A stretch of 64,000 nucleotides of DNA. Origin: Antedon mediterranea. Taxonomy: Eukaryota; Echinodermata; Crinoidea; Comatulida; Antedonidae. The notes under the pieces are model-generated. The model was not told where the DNA came from and ran no database searches. It saw only the letters and a program-made list of their open reading frames with translations. The position numbers and the translations under genes were made by a program. Location: the NCBI RefSeq assembly GCF_964355755.1, contig NC_092680.1, positions 1,959,001 through 2,023,000 of the forward strand, given 5' to 3'. This document shows positions 56,089 through 64,000 of the stretch, piece by piece. Numbering within the stretch: position 1 is the first letter of the stretch; each line of letters opens with the position of its first letter.

Positions 56089-59000
56089 GTAAGTCTTATT
56101 ATCTTATAATGTTAGTTGTAGTTGCTAAGACCTAAGTTAAGTAAGCTCCATCCCAAGCAAGAGGCTCACACAGGACACAGGCGGTCTTTACGCCTCCGCA
56201 GTAGGTAGGCCTGGGAAATATTGTAGGAGGTAATTGTTACCATGTTGTTGTGTGAAGTAAATATCTTATGTCCGGATTTTAAGTCCTAAGCCTTGCACTT
56301 TTTTTAATTACAGTTAAAAGTAACAGTTAAAAGTAAAGTACAGATTTGTTTTTTCACATTATATTCATATTTTTTTCATGTGTGTCAGGGGCGGATCCAA
56401 GGGGACCCCCTTTCCCCCACCCGCCTTTCCTTATTTTCACAAATTGTAACGCAAAAGATGGAACATCAAATTAAGCTCACCCCTTCATTTAACCATTTTT
56501 AGGCCCTGCTCGTTCGTTCATAAAACAATTATTTTGCTTTATAAATAATCATTTTTAAATTGAATATGTAAGTAAATTGGGGTTTTTTGAATGTACATAA
56601 ACTGTTCATTATTTTTTAATATGGTTTTTATTCAGCTTTATGTCAAATTATGTATTAATAATATAAAATTAACAACTGTACAATATTAATAATTTTGATT
56701 TATGCTAACAACCTTAAAAATATGTTAATTATTTAACTAAGGTTATACTTGTTATAAATAACAAACAGATAATTAATATATTGATAAATTAAAATATGTA
56801 CATAGACAATTAATTATGATTCTACATAAATATTTATATAAATTAAGAATATATAAATTAAAATTGTAAAGCCAATGCTAAATTTTATAGAACCATCAAA
56901 TAATAAAGGTGAGCACAAACATGAAGATATTGTATTAATTAACATTCAACCTCTCTGACTGTTCTGCAATGTGAAGCCAATCTAAATCTCTGTCCACACT
57001 ATCAAACTAGTTTGACAAAAAGTGTGGTGTGCCAAAAATATGGTAGTGATATAACATCGTGTCTATATATGGGCACATCACATTTTGTTGTCACATAAAG
57101 TTTGATAGTGTAGACAGAGCTTAAGATTAGGCCACTGCAGTTTTTATGGTGCATTAATAATACTGTACACCTGCTTTGTGGTAACATGATTTCTAAGGTC
57201 CAGTGTTTAATCCTGACCAGTGCAGGCTCTTCCATTCTCAAGCCTCAGATGAGACTTTACTTATAAGCATGTGAATTATAGATTCCATCTTGTGTAATTG
57301 GCAAGTTTTGTGTTATCAGTTTTGTGTAATTTGTTTTTTATATTTTAAAATAAAATCCTTTATTCACTACTGTACGTCCACCTGTTTTTTCTGCTTTAAC
57401 AACCTTGTGTTTGATCCACTTGTTAAGCCTAAAGTTAACCAAACCACTTTGTTAAATTGTGTTTACATTTTCATCACAAAGATCTACACACAGGACTTTG
57501 TTATAATAATCTATTTGACAAATGTTTTTGCTGTAAAAGTTTTCTATAAGCTTATTGTAATTTCAAACAAAAACCAAAATTGTAAAGAGGATAATCATAA
57601 TTGTTACATATTAACGCCACAAAAGTAATATTTGCTTTGGAAAGGCCAAATCCTTGAAAAGAATTTAAGATAAGAAGATAACACCTGATAACACACACAA
57701 GAGTGGACAGGAGAATGGTCTGGCTTATCCCGAGTAAACAGGATTACACTGGCTACTTGTGGTCAAATATTATTTATTGACTGGTTTATCATTCAAAAGT
57801 TATGTATTATTATCATACAGTACTTTAATTTTTTGAGTAACTTTCCAGCCGTACTGTCTGTGAATAGGTCTTTGAAAATGTATAAGTATTTAAATAAGTG
57901 TAGACACTAAAGAGGATAAACAAATTAAAGTAGCTGTTTTTAATCTTTTGAATAGTCAGAAGGGCACCTCTTCTTTCAAGTACTGGCTCTGTTGATTGGC
58001 GATACCATAATAATTTCTGTCTGGGTTCAAACCTCTGCCAAGACCTCTTACAGTAAAATATGTACAATATTCCTCATAACAAAAGTTACAGTACATGCAG
58101 GTGAACCCTTTCTGGCTCCCGAACTACTAAGTTGGTTGTTCTGACATATGACTGAGTATGTACAACCTCCTATGTTTTACGTATAGTCACACATTCTGGA
58201 CAGTGGCGTAACTGGAGCATGAGCAGTTTAATGCAACTACCCAGCGTTGGAGGGCCCCTTAAGAGTTCTAAACCAGGGGCCCCAGAGCTCAAGGGGCCCC
58301 AGAGCATGAGCAGTTCAATGCAACTACCCAGCATTGAAGGGCCCCTTAGGAGTGCTAAACCAGGGACCTTTGCCCTGTGTGTTACCCTGCTGGTTTTGGA
58401 TCTGACAAGGTCATCAATCCCAAATATCTCCTGTTAATAACATAATAAATAAATAACCAATTAACGTAGTTTACCTTAAAGGCAAACAACCAACATTCTT
58501 TTTTCTGATTTAAAGATATGTTCAGGCCATATTAGCATACAACGCTGATTTTTATATTAAAAAAAAATCTTGATTTACATTTTTTTTCAATACTTTGTGT
58601 TACAATGTTATACGGCCCCGTGGAAGAACACCTTTCTGGCGAACGAGTTTTTTTCGTTGCATAAATAAAGAATTTATTATTATTATAGCATAAAACAAAC
58701 ATTAAAAACTTTTCTAAAAATTTTAAATTGTTTTCTAAATTATTTTATTTTTTATACTTGTACGTGTTTGTAATACAGGTATCAATGACATACAGATTAT
58801 ATACCAGTAATTAGTTTATAATCCCACTATTCTCTGTTTTAAATTGTACTTCTACAGTATGATAATTTATTTATTTTAACTGTTGATTTAATAAAAGAGG
58901 AACCTTGCTTCTGATTAAAAGAAATCCTACAGAATTGTTTTACAAAGGTCACTGACCTCAATCCTATTGACATTGTCTTGTTGTTTGATTTTAATTAACA

Positions 59001-62000
59001 ATTTAAGAATTAGAGAGATACAAGTTTTATAACTGTTCTTGACCCATAAGGCCTGGCAAAATTTTAATATAAAATTTGCTTGTGGGATTTACTCAAATTG
59101 CTTTTAACAAATTAGTTTGGTATCTGAAATCTGGCATGTCCTGGTTCATTGAAACTTTGTATGGTCAAATAAAATACATTTAACAGATTTAATTAAATAA
59201 AACTTTTGAATTTTAGTAAACTATAAGTAGTAGACTGTAGTACAAAATTAGTCCAGGTTTGGGAAGAGGGGTAAAAAAGTGTGATGTGCCCAAATATGGT
59301 AGTGGTATGCCCAAATATGGCAGTGATATGACATCATCATCATGTCCATATATGGGCACATAAAATTTGATAACAGACCAAGCTTTATAGGCCTACAGTA
59401 CAGTAGCTCAGGGTGGTCGTAAAACATGCATTTGTGGGTAGCTTATACTTGAAGGTAGTCAGGTAATACTAAAGTGTTATTATTTTGTCCCTCCAGTTCA
59501 GCAAACAACTACTTGATCATGGCTCCAAAAGTGATGGTCGCTGAGACGACAGAGAACGTCTGCATCCAATTAATGAACATGACCGGACCAATGTACCTCT
59601 CTGTGAAACTGATGGATGGTGAAACAGTGTTGAAAAGGATTCCATTGTATTTCATGGAATTTCCTTTTGTTTGTCTGCCAATTGAGGTAGTTTTTGTTGG
59701 CAGTTGTTTGATGATTAGTTTTTGTATTGGTACACAGTGGCGGATCCAGGATTTTGAAATAAGAGGGGAGTCCTGAGCTTAATTTGATGTTCTATCTTTT
59801 GCATTACAATTTGCTAAATTAGAGGGCCCCATGAATCTGCCCCTGTATAACAATATATTACAAAACAATAGTGTAGCATCAGGCTAAAAATATAAAAGTA
59901 TTATTACAACAATGAAAAAAATATTACATTCCAAAAACAATTACAAATATCACAGTTAAGTGAATTAATGTTAAAGAATAGGCCTGGAAACTAAGCCATT
60001 CACTAATATTGGATGTTGAGTAAACCTCACTTTTGTTTTCAGTAACTTCAAAAAATCTCTTTTAATACAAAAAATGTATCTTTTACCTGTCCAATGTAGG
60101 TTGATAGAAACTATATATTAAAGTTTGAAATAAGTGATGTTTAATTTATTTAGAATTGGTGTTTATTGTAACTTTTAGGTTCCCAAGGTAACACAAGTTG
60201 AAAGGTTTGAAGCAACGTTGTTGATATACGCTCATAATGACGTAGAGCCACTGTTTACAACAAGCAAAAAGATTTTTGTAGAGCCAAGGAATTCAAAGAC
60301 CTTTATACAAACAGATAAACCTATTTACAAGCCAGGACAGACAGGTTAGTTATTTAATATATTATAGGCATTTTAAAAGATTCTGAAGGCATTGCATAAG
60401 CCTAAAGCTCTGCCTACACTATCAAACTAGTTTGACAAAAAAAGTGTGATGTGCCCAAAGATGGTAGTGATATGACATCATTATGTCATCATATGGGAAT
60501 ATCACGTTTTTGTTGTCACATAAAGTTTGATAGTGTAGACAGAGATTTAGGCGTTAATAGGGTTATATTACATAAATATAAGTATTGTTGTTTATAACAT
60601 TTTAACCCAAAAAATTATGTTTATATTTTACAGTTAAGTTTCGTATTTTGACTATTGATCAGAATCTGCACCCTAAACTCGATGTGGTAAGTGTATGTTA
60701 TTGAATATATTGGAGTTAATGTTATTTCATGTTAAACCAAGATTTGTTATATAACACGTGATCAAGGATTATACCCAATTCGCCTTGGGTGTTTGAAGTT
60801 TTGCTATATCATCCTGCACTACTCCTCTAGTAGGCATCCCTGGGAATTTCACAATTCAGCTTTTTTTCTGTTTTTGTTTACTGAGGTAGACAAAAACAAT
60901 TGTCATATTCGATTGGGGACTTTCGTAGTCAACATAAAGATTCGTTGAGTACTTTTTGTATTTGAATGGTAAATTGTAAACGGATGTGCGTAACAGAAAA
61001 TCATTTGTATAGAAAACGTTAACAACGCAAGATTTTTCATTAAGAACAATCTCAACGCTCAAAATACTCTGTTAAATAAGTACTCAACGGTAAAGTCCCA
61101 ATCGAATACGACAAATGTCTTCATTCTTTCCACCATCTTTCCATTTCCACAACAAAAAAATAACCCTGGATTAATTGTATTAAAATGGTGCCACAAACTA
61201 ATAATAGAAACTTGGTTATACTGTAGACAATACAGGAACATAAGGAACATAACAGGAGGAAACAATTATAGGTGTAATGTTCTAGTAGAATGAGAACAGA
61301 GTCGTAATAAAAGGAAACAATATTAAATTTTCATAGGTGACCTTGTGAAAGAGTAATGATATACAAGCGCCATCCAAAGGTGAATCGTTTATCCTTCCTG
61401 GGAATCTTGGAAAAATGCCATTGTTTTTACGCTTCATTTATTCATGGCATTAATCATTCCTGGATGGTTTATAATGTCTGGTGGGACTTCTGCATGGTTT
61501 ATCAGTATTGATGCTTTTTAATAGTTCACCTACAGTAGGCCTATTATAATGGTTCTATAACTTAATAGCCGGCTTTCTGCTGCAAAATATTAACCATGTT
61601 TTTATCATCAACTTAGAGAATGTGGTACTGTACTAATAAATAGCTGCAACATGATAACCATGTTATAGCTATGACCTCGCAGTGACCCAATTAACCCAGG
61701 TCCTTTTTATGATGCAACTTGAATATATAGGATGGTTGAATTGTATACAGGTTTTTTTTAAATTTTGTTACTTATCTATACTGAGTAACCTCTTCAGTCA
61801 AAGACTGGTCTCCCAGAGGGCCCAGTTATTATCAGTGGCTGTGTGAGTACTAATACACCGGGGCAACCCCATACTCGTCTCGAAAGATATACTAGGTTCT
61901 TTAAAGTGCTCATGAGCTAGATGTGTGCACTGGATCTTATACATATAGTTCTTGTCTGAGAAGACTTGTTCTACCACCATAATCATGGAGCAGGTGAGCC

Positions 62001-62624
62001 TATGGCTACGTATAATTAAGGTTCCACTCACTCGTTTGAATTGTTTATTTCGTTATTAGTACAATACTGTAAATTTGAGTTGGTCTTCTGAAATTTTTAG
62101 ATTGAGAAAGTTTATATTGAGGCTCCTAATGGTGTGCGTCTAGCCCAGTGGATCAATGTTACGACCAAGGATGGACTAACTGAACTTGAATTTGAAACCA
62201 CATCAGAACCAATTCTAGGAACATGGAAAATCTACAGCGTTATTAACAACATTAAGACTATGCAGGAGTTTGATATTGATGAGTATGGTATGAAATAGTC
62301 TTGTTTGTTCTTATAATGATTCTAAAGCTCTGTCTACACTATCAAATTTTATGTGACAAAAATATGTGATGTGCCCATATATGGAAATGATGTCATATTA
62401 CTACCATATATAGGTAGGCCTAAGTAAAAGTCATCCATTAGTTCATCCATAGCAGTTATATTGCTATTAGACTTTCTCCTTTCACTTCCATTGTATTTCT
62501 ATTTGGCAATTATTAGGCTTTATTTGTTCTTTATTGCAGTTCTTCCAAAGTTTGAAGTTAAGATAACGTCACCGTCTTTTATACTAGTAAACGAGACCAA
62601 CTTTAATGTCAAAGTTTGTGGAAG
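56018..62624 (+). CDS. Alpha-2-macroglobulin/TEP/CD109-family protein (5' part)
   Basis: Six exons (56018-56088, 59497-59686, 60179-60344, 60634-60686, 62101-62287, 62540-62624) join in phase into about 250 residues. Residues 1 to about 22 are a signal peptide (MLLKAAVSVAVLLCLAG). MG1 begins NNYLIMAPKVMVAETTENVC. MG2 begins TFIQTDKPIYKPGQT then VKFRILTIDQNLHP, the most diagnostic A2M-family phrase, and continues with IEAPNGVRLAQW and EPILGTWKIYS. DEYVLPKFEVKI opens MG3. Family members are secreted or membrane protease traps and complement-like opsonins. Bait region, thioester and receptor domain lie beyond the right edge, so A2M, TEP and CD109 cannot be separated here. Confidence 0.93.
56388..56490. 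mobile_element. CAGGGGCGGATCC MITE, partial
   Basis: Shares terminal CAGGGGCGGATCCA and GGAACATCAAATTAAGCTCA with the 59734 element, opposite orientation. Confidence 0.6.
56983..57124 (+). mobile_element. Tourist-like MITE, locus 25
   Basis: Both ends; flanks TAA/TAA. Confidence 0.9.
58200..58390. repeat. 88-bp tandem duplication in a CAGTGGCGTAAC element
   Basis: GAGCATGAGCAGTT(T/C)AATGCAACT recurs 88 bases apart with the GGGCCCCTTA(A/G)GAGT block; starts CAGTGGCGTAACTGG. Confidence 0.65.
59268..59387 (+). mobile_element. Tourist-like MITE, locus 26 (left end lost)
   Basis: Two internal units and an eroded right end. Confidence 0.75.
59497..59686 (+). CDS. A2M-family exon 2: MG1
   Basis: Acceptor CTCCAG; encodes SANNYLIMAPKVMVAETTEN, CIQLMNMTGPMYLSVKL and FVCLPIE. 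Donor GTAGTT. A CAGTGGCGGATCC-type MITE begins 47 bases after the donor. Confidence 0.92.
59734..59848. mobile_element. CAGTGGCGGATCC MITE
   Basis: Ends CAGTGGCGGATCCAGG and AATCTGCCCCTG are imperfect inverted repeats; interior matches 56388-56490 inverted. Confidence 0.65.
60179..60344 (+). CDS. A2M-family exon 3: MG1 end, MG2 start
   Basis: Encodes VPKVTQVERFEATLLIYAH to FIQTDKPIYKPGQT. Donor GTTAGT; phase 1. Confidence 0.95.
60403..60549 (+). mobile_element. Tourist-like MITE, locus 27
   Basis: Both ends; flanks TAA/TTA differ. Confidence 0.9.
60634..60686 (+). CDS. A2M-family exon 4: MG2
   Basis: A 53-base exon encoding VKFRILTIDQNLHPKLDV; donor GTAAGT. Confidence 0.95.
60893..61115. 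mobile_element. Foldback element in A2M-family intron 4
   Basis: TATTCGATTGGGGACTTT near 60905 is inverted as AAAGTCCCAATCGAATACG at 61092-61110. Confidence 0.55.
61783..61925 (-). repeat. Dispersed repeat family S4, copy 3
   Basis: Reverse complement of the same unit; in A2M-family intron 4. Confidence 0.7.
62101..62287 (+). CDS. A2M-family exon 5: MG2
   Basis: Encodes IEKVYIEAPNGVRLAQW, then a TELEFETTSEPILGTWK strand pair and QEFDIDEY. Donor GTATGA. Confidence 0.95.
62323..62413 (-). mobile_element. Tourist-like MITE, locus 28 (right half lost)
   Basis: Left end AGCTCTGTCTACACTATCAA, cut after ACTACCATATATA. Confidence 0.78.
62540..62624 (+). CDS. A2M-family exon 6: MG3 start
   Basis: Encodes LPKFEVKITSPSFILVNETN then FNVKVCG; donor GTATGT. 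No convincing next exon is seen before 64000. Confidence 0.93.
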
Positions 62625-64000
62625 GTATGTATGTGTCTATGTCATGCCTAGCTTACCCGGATAAACAGACAATACTGTTTTGTTATCTTACTAAAAACAA
62701 TACCTGTCCCATAGCAAGTACCTCGAGTACACTGGCCCGACCAGTACAATCCCGGTATTTTTATACTCCATTACCCCTGCCCCAATCAAACAAATTCTGC
62801 TACAGCTAGTAGTGTAGGTTGTATTGTGAAGTGGCTTTCATCTATCTTTATAGTTGTCTTAATAAAGTTTTTAAAACTTTCTTAGATATGTCTAAAATGT
62901 ATACAGTATACCACCTTGGTAAATTAAATCATAAATTTGTATTGGGTATAAATAAAGATACAGCACAGTATGTACATTTTTACCACAAAATCATGCACTT
63001 ATCACTGATAGGTATTTACTATTATTTAACTAAATTACAGAGTGCTGATAAGATAGATAGATACTATATAGTATATTGTCAAGTATTACAAGATAATCTA
63101 CTTGACTTTGTTAGAAAGTAGGGCAATATAAGTAGGTACAGATTATATAGCTAATCTGAAATTAGAGCTAAGCTTAAGACTATTGTGATAAAGTTCTGAA
63201 GTATTGTAGTTACCCGACTGTAAGAAGATTAGTATTAATATATACTATTATAGAACCATACTTGAACTCCTATTTTTATCCCATTCACTACATATTTAGA
63301 TACAATTTCACATACAGGACTATGTTTTATATGGGATTGCCCCATATTTATTTATTTGATAAGGTGGCTAGATTATACTTTAGTGTATATTTAAAAGCTT
63401 TGATGTAGTCTAAAAAGTTTTTTTTTTAAATTTCATTGGTGTTTTAAGAAAATCACATTTTTTTACCAGTTCAACCATAAGCTGTAGGAAGTATGTCATA
63501 TATCTTTACAGGAAGGATGTTGGTGTGCCGTAAATGTTATTCTATGAACTACTGAATTGTATAACCGCGCATTTACAATAACAAAACTGTTAATCGCTAA
63601 CCAAAATTGCGTTATCATAGCAGCATTTATTTTTTCTGTCTCATCCCAAGGTTATCAACAGTTTGAACAAGACAATTACTGTTGTAGATTTACTTATGGT
63701 TAAACCAGGGTTTCAATAAACAACAGCAATGTACCCATAGCCCTTGTTAGCAGTACAGGTTACTATAACCATGGAGAAAATATTCCTCCATGGTATAACC
63801 ATGGGGTATATACCCCTTTCCGACACACCTATTCAGAGGACATTTTCCTTTGAAAAGGGCCCAGTATGTATGTATGAGGATACATTGTTAAGATGTTCAG
63901 TAAATGAGCTACATTTTTATACAATAGTCAGAACCCAAACAAATTTGGTATAGAAAGCACAGTGTATGAGTGATAGGTAAGGATCTAGTGAAGATCCCAT
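62625..64000 (+). other. A2M-family intron 6 (incomplete)
   Basis: AT-rich, no exon recognised. A short hairpin built on CCATGGAG/CTCCATGG lies near 63770-63795. Confidence 0.6.

Larger units (their letters stand above)
56089..59496 (+). other. A2M-family intron 1 (3.4 kb)
   Basis: Holds a CAGGGGCGGATCC MITE, MITE loci 25 and 26, and the 58.2-kb duplication; otherwise AT-rich with nothing coding. Confidence 0.7.

Noticed and set aside
60856-61265. Two minus-strand frames of 68 codons
   Set aside because: They cross a foldback element and show no domain or splice signals.

Overview
The window is AT-rich, intron-rich animal DNA. Five protein genes can be read exon by exon with consensus GT/AG borders and matching phases. 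A fibrillin, a CABIT-SAM (GAREM-type) adaptor, a Ly6-type GPI protein, a mitochondrial NAD-isocitrate dehydrogenase subunit and an alpha-2-macroglobulin/TEP relative together indicate a metazoan. The AGGCCT-rich introns and dense short MITEs and tRNA-derived SINEs suggest a marine invertebrate deuterostome, probably an echinoderm; that placement is inference.

Layout: (1) 350-22140, minus strand: the 5' two-fifths or so of a fibrillin gene, 20 coding exons from signal peptide to the cbEGF after hybrid domain 2; the rest lies off the left edge. (2) 22150-33990: no clear coding gene; repeats, a 26-bp minisatellite, and a possible fibrillin 5' UTR exon near 32.9-33.2 kb. (3) 33994-36972, plus strand: a three-exon Ly6/uPAR-domain gene. 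(4) 37771-49021, plus strand: complete IDH3A in 11 exons. Its third intron contains, on the opposite strand, a complete five-exon CABIT-SAM gene (43068-39602). (5) 49022-56017: intergenic, with composite SINEs, a tandem repeat array and a broken LINE. (6) 56018-62624 and beyond, plus strand: signal peptide, MG1, MG2 and the start of MG3 of an alpha-2-macroglobulin/TEP/CD109-family protein, running off the right edge.

The non-coding DNA is dominated by mobile elements. One palindromic MITE family has 28 recognisable loci, mostly with 3-bp TWA flanks as in PIF/Harbinger (Tourist-like) elements. A second family has TTAA flanks. There are further foldback elements, at least four SINE-like families, and two copies of one LINE 3' tail. 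The genes share no evident pathway: fibrillin, Ly6 and the A2M relative are secreted or surface proteins, IDH3A is mitochondrial, and the CABIT-SAM protein is probably a cytoplasmic adaptor. All calls come from reading the sequence and remembered family features; no search was run.
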